Assembly (NCBI GenBank): GCA_949825065.1 | Contig: OX463845.1 | Span: 26,292,738 to 26,356,737 of the forward strand | Source of the DNA: Odontocerum albicorne | Taxonomy: Eukaryota > Arthropoda > Insecta > Trichoptera > Odontoceridae | Direction: 5' to 3' | Length of the DNA stretch: 64,000 nt | In this document: positions 38,149 to 50,100 of the stretch, piece by piece | Numbering within the stretch: position 1 is the stretch's first letter | Layout of the letters: each line of letters opens with the position of its first letter | The notes under the pieces: model-generated | Seen by the model: the letters and a program-made list of their open reading frames with translations, nothing else | The model's database searches: none | What the model was told of the DNA's origin: nothing | Made by a program: the position numbers and the translations under genes

Positions 38149-38830
38149 ATACAATATACCTTTGAATATTTCAATAAATGGATTACTTATTAACAAATAT
38201 ACAAATTTCTTACTAAGTATTTAAATTCTATAGATGGTTTGAATTCAGGTTCATGTATACTCGTACCTGATAAGTTGTAACCTACTTAATTATATTTATG
38301 CAGAAACTCAACTACCTTTATAAAATGTTTTATAAACGTGAACACCACTTTTCTTCTTTTTCTTCATCTTATTTTAGGCCTGTTGGCCTGTTATGGTCTT
38401 GCATAATTGTTGGCCTCTTATGACGTCGACTGCCAGCTGTCTTTCCATCTTTTGGGAGGTCATCCTGGAGGTCTGCTTGCTTCGGGGATACTGTCCCTGG
38501 CCATTCTTACGGCTCTTGGTTCCGCCATTCTGGATACGTGTTCGTTCCAGAACCTTCTCTGTCATCCCCATCTGACAATATCTGTATCACACCATTATTA
38601 CTTTTGAAAATAAAAAATTCAGTATTTTTGCATCTTAAAAGTTTAAAGTTTTGCTCATTTTTTTATCTTTTCAATAGTAAATGGGTATCAATCCACATTG
38701 CCAACAATTAATACGACTGATTCCTAATTTTAAAGGTATATTAAATGAAATCATATTCGAATCAAAACAATCGAAAATACACTGTTCAAAACATAAAGGA
38801 ACAAAGCTCTAAGAAAGTTAAGTGTTTAAA
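38149..38830. repeat. Tandem duplication, copy 2 (682 bp)
   Basis: See 37465-38146. After 38830 the sequence departs from copy 1 at once, so the right breakpoint is exact. Confidence 0.95.
38347..38579 (-). mobile_element. Non-LTR retrotransposon C-terminal relic inside tandem copy 2
   Basis: Duplicate of the relic in copy 1, with the same two TGA codons, showing that the decay came before the duplication. The only base difference lies within this relic (38483). Confidence 0.7.
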
Positions 38831-39300
38831 GGTTTTGTTAAACTTAATTCCTATCTTGTTTGCTAGTAGTCATTGAAAAAAAGCGTTACATGTTCTTTAT
38901 ACCAATATTTAAATCTATTAATACATAAAGGAACAAGAAAATATATGAAAATAAAAGAATTTCAAAGCCACCTACTTAAGACTACACATCCCATTTGATG
39001 TTATAATTTCTACGTTGTGAGATACACCAAATGGGTGGTCCGTGTATTTTTTATCTTCATCGATTTTTAAGTGACCTCTTATGATAAGAGCTTCGCTTGA
39101 AAATGCTCCATTATTTTCAGTCCAACCATTATCCGACTGATTTTCGTTGTTCAATTAAAACAACGTATTACCCATTTTTTTAAATGTTCATTGGTTTAAT
39201 TATATATGTATATGATATATTGTATACCTTTTTCCGATATTTTTTTAATAAACTTTTTAAAGGATTTTTGCCAAATCTATTACGACACTATAATATATTA
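38831..39300. other. No gene seen
   Basis: AT-rich spacer between the tandem duplication and the mariner relic. Confidence 0.5.
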
Positions 39301-39302
39301 TA

Positions 39303-40337
39303 CGAGGGTTGCTACTTAAGTTTTGAGATATGGCAGCACCAGAGTAGATATGTCAAATCTGACATCAGCATCGTAAAGTTTGACGTTTTTAATGGTATAC
39401 GTGCTTAAAAAGTTTTGTCATACGAGTGCTATTTGTGTTGTTTACAGTGACTTGAAAAATTCATCTAGGCCAAAAATGGAATTAAATCGTGAACATATTC
39501 GTGCGATGATTGTTTATGATTTTCGACGTGGACTAACTCAACAACAGTGTGCCGATCAACTCGCTTCGACTTTTGGTGATGAAGCACCATTCCGGGCCAC
39601 TGTGTTTCGCTGGTTTTCCGAATTGAATCGTGGTCGTAGTTTGCTCCAGGACGAATTTCGTGAAGGTCATCCAAAATCGATTGTTGTGCCAGAAAACATC
39701 GATGCTGTGCGTGAACTGATATTGCAAGATCGTCATGTGACTTATCGTAAGATTGAGGCATGTTTGGGCATTAGTATCATTTCACACATTCAATATTGCA
39801 TGAACAATTGGCCGTCAAAAAGATTTGTTCGCGTTGGATACCGCATAATTTGACAATCGCTCAAAAAAGGCTCGTGTCGATTGGTCCAAAGAAATGTTGA
39901 TAAAATTCGATCGCGGTGCTTCAAAAGACGCCAATAAGATTGTGACAGGTGACGAATCATGGATCTATGCATATGAGCCAGAAAATAAACAGCAGTGGAC
40001 TGTATGGGTCTTTCAAGACGAGCCAAATCCAACAAAAGTTGTTCGCGCACGAATCACTTCGAAGCAAATGGTGGCTTGTTTCTTCGGTGTAAATGGTCAT
40101 GTCGTAACAGTGCCTTTAGTGAAACGTCGTATGGTAAATTCTGAATGGTACACTACCATTTGTTTGTCAGAAGTTTTCGGAGAAATGAGGAAAACCAACC
40201 ACCGAGGACGGATCATTCTCCACCAAGACAATGCGAGCTCTCACACATCGGCTCAAACAAGTGACTTTTTGAGCACTCAAAACATCGAATTGATGGGTCA
40301 TCCGCCGACCAGCCCTGATTTGACACTATTTTTGTAG
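39303..40337 (+). mobile_element. Mariner relic, 3' end lost
   Basis: Begins with the terminal-repeat-like sequence CGAGGGTTGCTACTTAAGTT after a TA at 39301-39302. No matching inverted end is present downstream, so the right part is deleted. Confidence 0.8.
39476..40337 (+). pseudogene. Mariner transposase pseudogene
   Basis: Starts at MELNREHIRAMIVYDF and shows a good N-terminal helix-turn-helix (QQQCADQLASTFGDEAPFRA). The frame then shifts twice. Around 39780-39793 it moves to the frame reading ILHEQLAVKKICSRWIPHNL, and at the A run near 39864 it moves again to ARVDWSKEML. Both shifts fit one-base deletions. The first catalytic Asp (GDESW, about 39951) and the second (HQDNASSH) survive. 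The frame ends just after SPDL, where a deletion removed the segment carrying the third Asp. Relatives are about 340-350 residues; roughly the last 60 are missing. It differs in sequence from the intact mariner at 13.9-15.2 kb and belongs to another mariner lineage. Confidence 0.88.
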
Positions 40338-40725
40338 ATGGTAATTTTCAATATGTTCTGTAAATTAGCAATCTTTCGTATCGTAGAACGCTAGTAATTA
40401 ATTCTCAAACCATTCAGTGATTTGGTCGACATCAATAGTAATTGGCCTACTTAATTGGACACCATCTTCGGTGTCACCATTAACGAATTTTTTAAACTAC
40501 ATTTGACAACCACAACCACTTACTAATCGTGGCTATATACCGTATATATTAATATTAGATTAAAAAAAAAATCTTTTCGGCAATAAAAAACATCTCATTT
40601 TGTACCATCTTCAAAAAACGTCTAAAAACCATTCATTTAATATAAGTAAACAATGATCAAAAAATACACTCACGCAAAGTATATTATTATAAAAATACTT
40701 TATATAGAGTACTTTTATAACAATA
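40338..40725. other. No gene seen
   Basis: AT-rich spacer between two mariner-derived elements. Confidence 0.5.
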
Positions 40726-40911
40726 CATGGGTGTTAACATAAGTTGGTTCCGTTTTTTTTCCAAATTTAAAAATGAGCAACAAAAGTAAAACAAAATGGT
40801 AAAGATTATACGTCATTCGAAAGAAAATTTTCTGCTATACAAGATATTATGTTTACTTTTACATTACATATATTATTTTATTTGATTACAAGCGTTCAAA
40901 ATGGAATGTCA

Positions 40912-41036
40912 AGTAGACGAAAGTTAGCATTTTCGACACCTCCTTCTGGTCGCGTTCAATCGAGGGAATAAAGTTGCCAAAGCTGCTCGCGATATTTGCG
41001 AAGCGTACGGTGAAGATGCTATGAATTAAAGGACAA
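40912..41036 (+). pseudogene. Mariner transposase N-terminal fragment inside the MITE
   Basis: The plus strand reads MECQVDES, stop, HFRHLLLVAFNRGNKVAKAA, then RDICEAYGEDAMN before another stop. This is the first helix-turn-helix of a mariner transposase from a third lineage, different from the copies at 13.9 kb and 39.5 kb. The rest of the gene is deleted at the palindrome. Confidence 0.7.
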
Positions 41037-41092
41037 TATTTTGTTTGCTTTTACGTTACTCGTATATGTAACGTAAAAGCAAACAAAATATT
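41035..41092. repeat. Perfect 25-bp inverted repeat at the MITE deletion point
   Basis: Arms 41035-41059 and 41068-41092 are exact inverses, with the loop TCGTATAT. The octamer TACTCGTA spans the loop edge (41057-41064). The left arm is an extra partial copy of the inner end of the element's terminal repeat. Confidence 0.95.
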
Positions 41093-41210
41093 ACGTAAAG
41101 CAGAATTTTTTTTTCGAATGACGTATATCTAACCTTTACCATTTTGTTTCGCTTTTAGTGCTCATTTTTAAATTGAAAAAAAAACGGACACAACTTATGT
41201 TAACATCCAT

Positions 41211-42080
41211 TACTTGCAGTATGTTCGGAGAGAATGTAGAAATATTTATTTAGTCCTGATGATATCTATCCGAGAAAAATGGTACTACTTTCCTGAGATA
41301 ATATTAGTTGCTATAAATATTTCTTGTCGCATTAAGTTTGCGTTTTAGAATTATATTCTTACTAAATTACAAATAGAAAAAATACCTTCTTTACATACAT
41401 AGATTTAATTCAATAAAACATTTCCCAGATTATATGAATTAATCGTAAATCAAAATTTGCTTTTGAAGAGGTTAAAAGATCACAGTTTACAAAGAAGTTT
41501 AAGCTATTATTTATGGTGATCTCTTCCGCTATAAAATGTGCTGACTTTTAAGCTTATTGTTTTTATAAAAACATCCACATACATTGTTTTGCTAGTTCTT
41601 TGTATGTGTGAGATATTCGCAGGTCTGGATGATACTCAAAAGCCTTTTTATAATATCTCAAGAAGCTTTGACTTGTCTTATTGATTTCGATACTTGTATT
41701 TTCGCATGTAACGACCTTAATAAAAGATAAAATGTGTTGCAGTCTTCGAAGACTTCTTGCATTAAGTGCAAATTTCTATGTTAGTGGAAAGGTAGTATTC
41801 TCGTAAATTGAAAAATATTTTGACAAAACCTTTTTGATTTAATTTAATTTAGATATGTTCTATGGCTTGAATGATACGAGTAGGTTACACGTTTAAGTTT
41901 GAAAATATTAATTCATATAGTAACAATAAGTAATTCATAAAATATTCTACTTGGTATCGAGAAATAAGATATTCTCAAAAAAGGAGAATTAATTTCCCTC
42001 TTGAGTCAATATGAAAAAAAAAACAATTTGGTAATTTTTATGTGCATGTGATTTACATCAAGTTTTACTTATGTATAAAA
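41211..42080. other. No gene seen
   Basis: AT-rich; nothing recognised. Confidence 0.5.
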
Positions 42081-42084
42081 TCCA

Positions 42085-42500
42085 TAACAAGCCTGGGTAG
42101 GTAAAGAAAAGATATTTTACTTCTTCTACATCCATACACCTTCTCAAACAATTTCTTCGATTTATCTGACGTCTTCCTCTACCATACCTTCCACTCAGGT
42201 TTGGACTGTTTTCTTAGTTTTGCTTTATTGAGTCATTCTACATGCCCAAATCCTTTCAGAGTGCTATATTTAACCTTACTTTATACATCAACCTTAATTT
42301 TACATTCATCCCTATTCACTTTGTTATGTAGTTTGTTATATTATACATTGTCAGCCCATGTAATCTCTCAGTGCACGCATTTGTACATAATTTATTTGGC
42401 TGCTTTTAGCCTTTTTCCACGACCACGATTTACTTCCATATATCAATTTTACAACTAGAATACTGTTTGAAATATTATTTTGCCAGATATAAATACCGTC
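42085..42500 (-). mobile_element. RTE retrotransposon 3' relic
   Basis: The minus strand reads LIYGSKSWSWKK, QINYVQMRALRDYMG and, after frame changes, the HVE-like and GRPR-like parts of the tail, ending with GGTGTATGGATGTAGAAGAA. Its 3'-most phrase is lost. Confidence 0.75.
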
Positions 42501-42768
42501 CAAGTCGAGTCTATATGATTGAGTACCCCATCTTCGTATCACAATTATTTGGTTCAAGTGTGCCTTTTTGTCAATAAATGTACAATATGTAGTAATACTA
42601 TCATATAAATTAATACTGGTTAAAAAATGCTTTATTTGTATATTCTGAGTACAAAGCCTTTTTCGTTGATTTATTTGTATGGTAACGCCTCAGTATATCA
42701 TATTTGCATGGATAATGCAGACATTTTGAAGTGTCACTCCAAAAAACTGTTTTTTTTTACATAAATAT
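42501..42768. other. No gene seen
   Basis: Short AT-rich spacer. Confidence 0.5.
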
Positions 42769-42769
42769 C

Positions 42770-43055
42770 ATCAAAATCATGACCATTGCGAGGAAGGCAG
42801 AGACAATAACTCTTTATTTCTTTCTATCCTATCGGTCAAGTTTTGTCTTCTCCGTATTCATACATCTCATCATGCACATTTTAAGTATTATTCATATTTC
42901 TCATTTCACTTTTTTTCGAAATCTGGTCCATTCGATTCAGTCAAATTTTCCTCGGGCTGCATCTTCCACTTATTGCACTTCTTACTAGTATACTCGTTTA
43001 TTCATTATCTTTACATGCCCAAACCTTATACTCCTCTACTTAAATGCATTCGTTT
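42770..43055 (-). mobile_element. RTE retrotransposon 3' relic, strongly decayed
   Basis: The minus strand shows the order expected of the tail, with GGTTTGGGCATGTAAAG (FGHV-like) at the 5' side and GATAGGATAGAAAG near the 3' side. The match is weaker than in the other copies. Confidence 0.5.
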
Positions 43056-43970
43056 CTTGTTTTTTCTTTGAGAATAATTTTAACACCACGATTTTGTGTT
43101 TTTTACCATTCAATTTATTTATCTGGTCTCATTTTATATAAAATAAACACCCTTACTGTCATATTTTATTAAGAGTTTAGGGATGCCACGAAAGTTCTTC
43201 GTTCAAGTTTGCCGGACACTTCACATTCTCTAAAGTATTAGCTGTTAAAAAAAAATTTAATACTTGCATTTTATCGAAATTATAAAACACGATAAAAATA
43301 ATCTAGTTGTATTTTTATTTCAACATTTTTTTAAGAATTACATTGAGTCAATATGAAATTATGAATAAAAAAAGGATAGTCTTACAATGTAGCATTCCAA
43401 TTAAATTTAATTTAATGTACAGGAAGATTTTTTTCAATAAAAATTGTGAGTGTAAAGTATATACTAGAGTTTAATTTCCTGAACTTTTTTTTCTTAGATC
43501 ACGTACGTCTGTCATAATGTTATACCGCGTCATTCTTTAATTTATCTAATTTATCCTCACTAGGCCTTTCAATTATCTAACAAATGTTCCAACATAATAA
43601 TTACAGGCTCATCGATTTAAGTATAAAATTAATTATCCCCGATCATAGATCGATAATTCACGTGACATTGAACGATTCGAAAAATGTAGTGATTGTGAGA
43701 TAATCGGTTTCATGAGATACCATGTATGTATTATAAACAGGTCCGTATCATTTGTACGCTCTTTGCATACAGACAACCAAGGCGACGCATTATTTTTTAG
43801 ATTGGAAGGGGTTTTTTGGATAGACCGATTTCTTAAATTAAACTTTGAATTACCATACGGTGTTATTATATGTATGTATAGTACAAGAGAAATATATATT
43901 TAGAACGAGAAACAAATAAAATAAACACGTACCTCATTTATCTCTGCTTTTTTTTTACTATTTATGAGTA
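43056..43970. other. No gene seen
   Basis: Nothing recognised. Confidence 0.5.
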
Positions 43971-43971
43971 T

Positions 43972-44150
43972 GACCTTCCTGATCAAGTTAATTAGACACC
44001 TGTGTTCCAATCTGGGGGCTGCAGGTTCGATCGCAGTTGACATTTTTTTATAAAGTTCCAGCCTGGTTTTCTTATAAGGTTCCAGCCTGGTTTTCACTAA
44101 ACGCTTAATCATCTTTCTGGCTGGTTGCATTACATATAATAAAAGAGCAA
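43972..44150 (+). mobile_element. SINE family A, with a short internal duplication
   Basis: The head has GCTGCAGGTTCGATCGCAG (B box). The body phrase TTCCAGCCTGGTTTTC occurs twice in a row. The tail is cut after CTGGCTGGTTG. Confidence 0.7.
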
Positions 44151-47080
44151 CAAAAAATATTTTCTGAGAAGGAGAAATACACTAAATTTATTTCTCACTA
44201 TCTTCGGTTGGTAACCATTGAAAGGGTTAGTTTAGTAGGTGGGTTTGAAAATAAAATTTTAATTAAAAATAATTTCTCATAAAGGTCAAATAAACATTGC
44301 CCAAAATGCAAAAAAAACGTCCAGTGGATGTAAGAATGAGATAATTAAAGAGCAACTCGTTCGAATATTGTTTATTTAAGTACTCAGTAAAATGTTAATT
44401 CACAACCATATTCAAACCTTGTAGTTGCGAAGTTATCTTACCAGGAATGATCACAAATATTTTTATTCACAAGATTTGACATGTGATAGACATATGTATG
44501 ACATGTGCAATAACAATCCTCTATTTCGACTGAATTTAAATTATTTTCTCACACTAATTTTATTCAATTAATCCCAAGATTTTTATCTATTATCTTTTAT
44601 CCTGAACCCTCACGATCATTTTATTTGATGATTTCTCTTAAAACATGATTTTTTTAATTTCACAAATTTTCAACTGCAATATTCCTTTTGTTATAGGGAA
44701 CTCTTCTACATTTTCCCTAAAAAACTCAACTCCTTTTTATCAATGGATTTAAACCATCCTTTTTGAGGCCGTCAGAACACTTCTTATAAATATGCATTTA
44801 TTAGTTGTCTTACATTGTTTTCAGTAAAATTAATTTTTTTAGTAGTCAAACAATTATTTGGAGTTTATACAGTACTCACAATTATAACCTTCAAAATTGA
44901 ATCGAAGCTACTGCGAATTCTTATTGATCTTACTTTTTAGATTTCTTCGCGTTTAAATGTGGTCACTCATAATTTTTTCGAGGGTGTAAGAATACGCAAA
45001 ACATACTACAAAATAAAACTAAAAATAGCTGTCAAAAACTAGCAACATATTGGTTGTTTATAAACAATGCTGTATGTTAAGCAAATTCATTAAAATATTG
45101 TAAGATTGGTCTCGGTTATCGTGCGATAGTGAATTTATTATTCATTTGTTTGATATTCAAATAAAATGTGACTGATTCCACATTGACGAGCTATTTTCAA
45201 AAGTAAATTACATTCAGATCAATACGGTGATTGAAAAAACATACATTTTGTGCATTATAGACAGTGTAAATAGAAACGATTTGTCTAAACTTACATATTC
45301 ATCAACCTAAAAAACTCTATTATTTTGGGAAAAATAGATTTATTTACTTCATGTGACGATATTTGTACATGACATTTAAAACAACTTTATCATATGTTTA
45401 ACTACGGAATTTTATGTACATGAACCCATATCTAGCGCTTGCCCTGTCGATGAATAAGCTTACTTAATGAGGAAAGCGCACATTACTTCCAATATGTTTT
45501 TCGTAATTGTGACTATCAAGTGAAAGAACACGAAAATAAAAGTTGTTCAATAATATTTTGTTAGATAATTTACTTATAATTTATCATCTCTTTTGCTACA
45601 TTTTCATGATGTGCAATATAATCTGCCGGATTTATTATCATATATTTAACAATATCTTCCAACCGATCAAAAATATGACAGATAACATAAGTGAAAACCT
45701 GATTAGAATTGTGTTTTTCTATTTTTGGTACCAATCTGATCCTCGTGTCTGAAAACAGGCTTTCGTAAGTCGTCTGTTATTTTATTAGTAATGAAATACA
45801 CTGCTAAGTAAAATATTAATTAATTAATAATTATCTCATGTTTTAAAATATACCTTCACGGAAAAGAATCGTTATCAAAATGAAAACTAAAATTTTAGGA
45901 TGGAATACACGCAAGTAGCAAGCTAGCTAGTGAATATTTTACTTTTATCCTGAGTGCAAGAAACAATGGTTATATGACTCATTTTTAAAAAAATGTGACT
46001 CGTATATTTGAGTTCAAATGTATGCACTTTATTAAACTCTTTTATGTAATAAAGATAAATGAAAACGGTTTGAAAGTAGTACTTTATTTATTTCGGTGGC
46101 CCATTGTATCTATTTCTTATTACTGCACGACATATGTGTCTTTAGTCGTAAAACTAATGACAATATTCTTCTTTAAAATTCCGTTTTTTCTTCGGAGGCT
46201 AACAATTATCTAGACTATGTTGACCATTCAGGCAGCAGCCCTGAACAAACATATGGTTACAACATTATACTACTTACTCCCTTAAGTTCTTTGACCAGGC
46301 GATATTTCTTCTTACCGCCCTTGTGCGGCCCTGAATTTTTCCCTAAAATATCAGTTAAACAAACTCATATTTTTTTCTTATACAAAGTACTTTAACTTTC
46401 TTTTTTAATGTTGATAACAATTTCTAAAAAATCATAAAATAAAATATTTAATGAAAATACGCCATCGTCTTAGAAAATGTTACACAAAAAACAAAAAAAT
46501 ACAAATTAACTTTTGAAGACAGAAGTTTCGTGCATCTGGTTCCTAAGTTTGTTTACTTATGTATTACCTAAAGACATAAGAGATATTAAAGTAAACAGTA
46601 AATATAAACGTGAAATTCAGAAATCGATCATTAAAAAACAACCCAGATTTAGTAAGAGTCAACACGTTAACACAAGATGAAATCTCAAATTGGATCAAAA
46701 TTTTCCAATGGAAAAGTATTTCACGTGTAGTTCCCTTTTGTAAATTGAGTGTTTCCGATTGTTATGCCCTTCCTTGGTGCTATATGATTATCATATATTT
46801 TTATTTACCCTTTTTATAAAAGTGTGATTTTTCTTATGACTACTCTACATATGGTTTATGTATTTTTTTGGTTTTGTGAAACCTCTGGTTCAGGATGGGC
46901 ATACATATAAGAAGGAAGAGTCCACTTTACATATATCATTGTAAGAATTAAAAATAATAAAGAAACTTTTAAACAATACAAGCATTACTATCATTTGTGA
47001 GGAAATGAAAAAGAGAATTGTAGCAGAGGAAATAGAATAATTAATTGAACAGCAAGTGTATCGGATATGGGGACAGTCCA
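44151..47080. other. No gene seen
   Basis: AT-rich with no recognised repeats. Short frames at 45543-45752, 45995-46213 and 46610-46819 show no domain signal. Confidence 0.5.
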
Positions 47081-47085
47081 TATGT

Positions 47086-47245
47086 GTTTACCCGGCAGGC
47101 GTAAATCTCGCACGCGTGACCCCCGCCCCCGCCCAGCGCGCAGCGGCGGGCCGGGCTGGGATCGTAATTAATGCCGGCCCGCGGGCGGGGCCGCGGCCCG
47201 CCCATCGCTGGCTCTGCCTGCTCTCTGGGGCGGCGTGAGAAGCGA
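47086..47245. promoter_or_regulatory. GC- and CpG-rich island with strong dyad symmetry
   Basis: About 160 bases that are roughly three quarters G+C and hold more than 20 CpG, inside DNA that is about 70% A+T. GCGGGCCGG (47146-47154) and CCGGCCCGC (47174-47182) form a perfect stem around GTAATTAATG. Next to it, 47183-47203 (GGGCGG...CCGCCC) is nearly palindromic. I found no TATA box, exon or repeat match, so a promoter role is only a guess. A GC-rich fragment of an unknown element is the main alternative. Confidence 0.4.
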
Positions 47246-47394
47246 CTGAATCCGCTTTAAACCTATACTCTGGCTGATTCTTCTATCCCGGGACAAATTC
47301 CCGGTAGGAACCTCTGTGGACTAATTTATACATGTCTACAACAAAGGGTTTGTGTTTAATGGTACTGTAAAATATAGTAGATCTCAGTCTATTT
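47246..47394. other. Flank of the GC-rich island
   Basis: Contains a small hairpin, TCCCGGGACAAATTCCCGGT, at about 47286-47305. Nothing else was recognised. Confidence 0.45.
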
Positions 47395-47396
47395 TT

Positions 47397-47497
47397 TTTC
47401 TTTTCAAAAAACAGGTTTAAGACATGTTTCTGGTTAGTTTGAAGAAATTTATAAATGACAACTTATTCGCGAAATTATTGTATAAGTGTAATACAAT
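47397..47497 (+). mobile_element. SINE family A tail fragment
   Basis: AGGTTTAAGACATGTTTCTG, GGTTAGTTTGAAGAAATTTA and GTATAAGTGTAATACAAT match the body and tail. The head is absent. Confidence 0.65.
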
Positions 47498-49070
47498 CGA
47501 TCTATTTGCATTTCTGATTGGATTTATTGTACTATCAGGTATGTCGGAAGGCCAACAATATTTCTAGGGTTAATATTTTTTTGAGAGATGCTATACTATT
47601 GATAATGAAGGTGCCCATCGAATATTTTGTTTAAATATAATTACAGCGCCATCGATAATTTAAGTATCTAAACGGTGCTGGATACATAAGTTTATACAAT
47701 GGTATACCCCACTTCAGATATTAGCTTAAATTAATTCGACGATTTTATAGCGCATTTCAATTGCCAATTTTACTCCAAAACGCTCATAAAATGTTTCTTA
47801 ATTACGAAGCGTTTGTATGTTAAGCGACATTTATTATACAAATCCCGCCGGAAAATGAACCAGAGACAATATCCGTAAAATAAGTGGGGGAAAAAATTGA
47901 ATGACCAATATTTTTCGATTTTCAGTAATAATTTAATACAACAAATAATTTTACAAATGTCGGTTACATAACTTGGAACACAATAAATTATGCATCCAAT
48001 ACAAATAATGATGACGCAAAATTATAGTATCTTGCGGTGTAGGATTCAAGTAACTCGATTTTGATCTTATTCAGGGTATTAGAGAAACCAACTCGTATTT
48101 AAATAACAAAGATATCCAAGTTTTAAATCGCCTATCGTCTGCACCTCTTAACAACTATTTTGCTCTGTAACATTATAAGAATGTATGTAAGGTTGCTAAT
48201 AAGCTAAAGAAAAATATAAATCCAAATTAAATAAGCTCTGAAGGTAAAACCAACTCGTTAATGAAATTCACCACGAACGGAATTGGTTACGCCAGCTTAA
48301 TATTTGACCACTGCCACAACAACCAAATTCTGGAACAAAATCATTTTTATGTAAAATATCGGTGTTAAATTACTGTAAAAAAACGCTTGAAAACGTATTT
48401 CAAAGCGTTTGTGACAAACTTTGTCATAACGAGACATTTAATAATTTCTACTTGCATTTCTACTATGTTGTGTGATATGACTACATTTAATTATGTTGAA
48501 TGAATGTAATTAATTGGTTACATTTATTTAAATACTCTTAACGCAACAAGGATTTACACACTTAAACAAGGTAGTTGAAAACATCTTTAAGTTGTCAAAA
48601 AAAGAAAATGCTTAGAATGTTGAGTTGCTGATTATTTATGTTGTATATTTTCTTTAATAAATATGTTCAATGATAACAAAGTAATCGTAATTGACATGAT
48701 CTCACTCGCACGCTGTGAGCGCAAATGTGAATTTCAACCGTGAATACTATTATTTCCTACCGATCATTATTATGCAGCAGTAGATTTTATTCAGGACAAA
48801 GGTCAGAGGCCATTCTTGCAGTGTGAGGATGATACGGAGCTGATGTCCTTCACTCATTTCTGTGGCCAATATTCCCATTTGCAGCCATAAACAAGTTATT
48901 AAACTAAATAACTCGTTTGTGTGAATCACAACACTAATTGAGATTGGTCAACACAATGTGTATTTTATATTCGAGATGTCGTCATGTTATACTGACTCTT
49001 CATTTTAATTTCCATACAAGTGAGATAAATAAAGACTCGTTGTGTGAGGATAAAGAGTTAAAAATAACGA
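47498..49070. other. No gene seen
   Basis: A less AT-rich part at 48690-48900 has no frame or repeat that I recognise. Confidence 0.5.
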
Positions 49071-49072
49071 CG

Positions 49073-49245
49073 ATTGTGGTCAAGTTGATAAGACACATGT
49101 CTACCAACTCTGGTATTACGTACTCGATTCTGGTTGAAACCCAATTTCAATAGAAAAAATGTTTCAGTTTGGTTTTCACTAAAGCATATTATGATTGATG
49201 GGAAGAGGTTGTTTTGAATACACCAAAAGTGTAATAAAACAGAAA
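49073..49245 (+). mobile_element. SINE family A, diverged
   Basis: Head GTGGTCAAGTTGATAAGACA (A box), a degenerate B box ATTACGTACTCGATTC, body GTTTGGTTTTCACTAAAG, then a shortened tail with AAAAGTGTAATAAAAC. Confidence 0.7.
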
Positions 49246-49750
49246 AAACAGGCAAGCAGAACCAAAAAGAGTCTTAAAAATATTACTTATCAAGTAACAA
49301 CAGAAACACTTTTGATTCCATAATGAAGTATGTTTCATTTCCCAATATATTAAGTTATCTTCACTTAGTTTCTGAAAAACTCCAATCCTTTGAAACCATT
49401 AGTTAATGATCGTGTACTTAGTCTTGTTTTGTTTAAATCAATGATTTTTATTTCGAAAGCTTTGAGGATTTGATTTTAAATCGGAATGTATTTTCAACTC
49501 TGTAGTGACACGCATGGCAACTGATCAATGTTCACCAACCCTAGAGTTATCTTTTTTTCCCAAAAGCATTATGTCTATTTAGCTTCTATGACATACAATG
49601 GGGTGCCAAATTCAATACAGGCAAAAGGAGGCAAAAAGTTTAGGTAGTCGTTTCGAACGTGGTACTTTGAATACTTAGTTTGCAGGACGAATGACTTGTA
49701 ACAAAAGTTTGTGTGAACTCTTGAGTGTGGTGTGTTTTTGATGATTATGT
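49246..49750. other. No gene seen
   Basis: Nothing recognised. Confidence 0.5.
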
Positions 49751-49754
49751 ACGG

Positions 49755-50100
49755 TACATTATGGGATGGACTTTGTTGTCTGTCTGGAGTGATGAAGGTT
49801 TGAGTCGCGTGAAGTTAACATATGTAATTGAGTGTCACTGTTTATCGAATTGATGAGAGTATGCAACGGGGTATTGTATAATCAACAATCAGAAAGAAAT
49901 ATCAATTTATTTTTCAATATGATATGTTCTCAGTAAGATACAAGTAAAAGCCTAGTTTACAGGAAACACGACCAATAAAGGACAAAAATCCAGATCTATA
50001 AAAAATGTGTAACCACATTAAATTACCTGTTGTTTTTTCACAAATTATATATAAATTTCTTGTCACACATAAATACATAAACTGTATTTTCTTGTTTTTT
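49755..50100. repeat. Dispersed repeat of unknown class, copy 2
   Basis: Parallel to 15790-16165: GTCTGGAGTGATGAAG, GTGTCACTGTTTATC, GTATGCAACGGGGTAT and AAAAGCCTAGTTTACAGG. The stem seen in copy 1 is weakened here by base changes. Confidence 0.7.

Larger units (their letters stand above)
40726..41210. mobile_element. Mariner-derived MITE with about 145-bp inverted repeats
   Basis: 485 bp. The left end (CATGGGTGTTAACATAAGTT) is matched by the inverse of the right end (ATGGATGTTAACATAAGTTG), and similarity continues inward for about 145 bases on each side. TA dinucleotides flank both ends (40724-40725, 41211-41212). A short transposase fragment survives between the repeats, which shows its origin as a deletion derivative. 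Confidence 0.82.

Noticed and set aside
37690..38575. Pairs of short frames on both strands, considered as duplicated small genes
   Set aside because: The informative frame is the minus-strand non-LTR tail with two stops; the others are shadows repeated by the tandem duplication.
40726..41210. Hairpin RNA or microRNA gene from the 25-bp palindrome
   Set aside because: The hairpin is explained by a partial extra copy of the element's own terminal repeat, and there is no evidence for processing.
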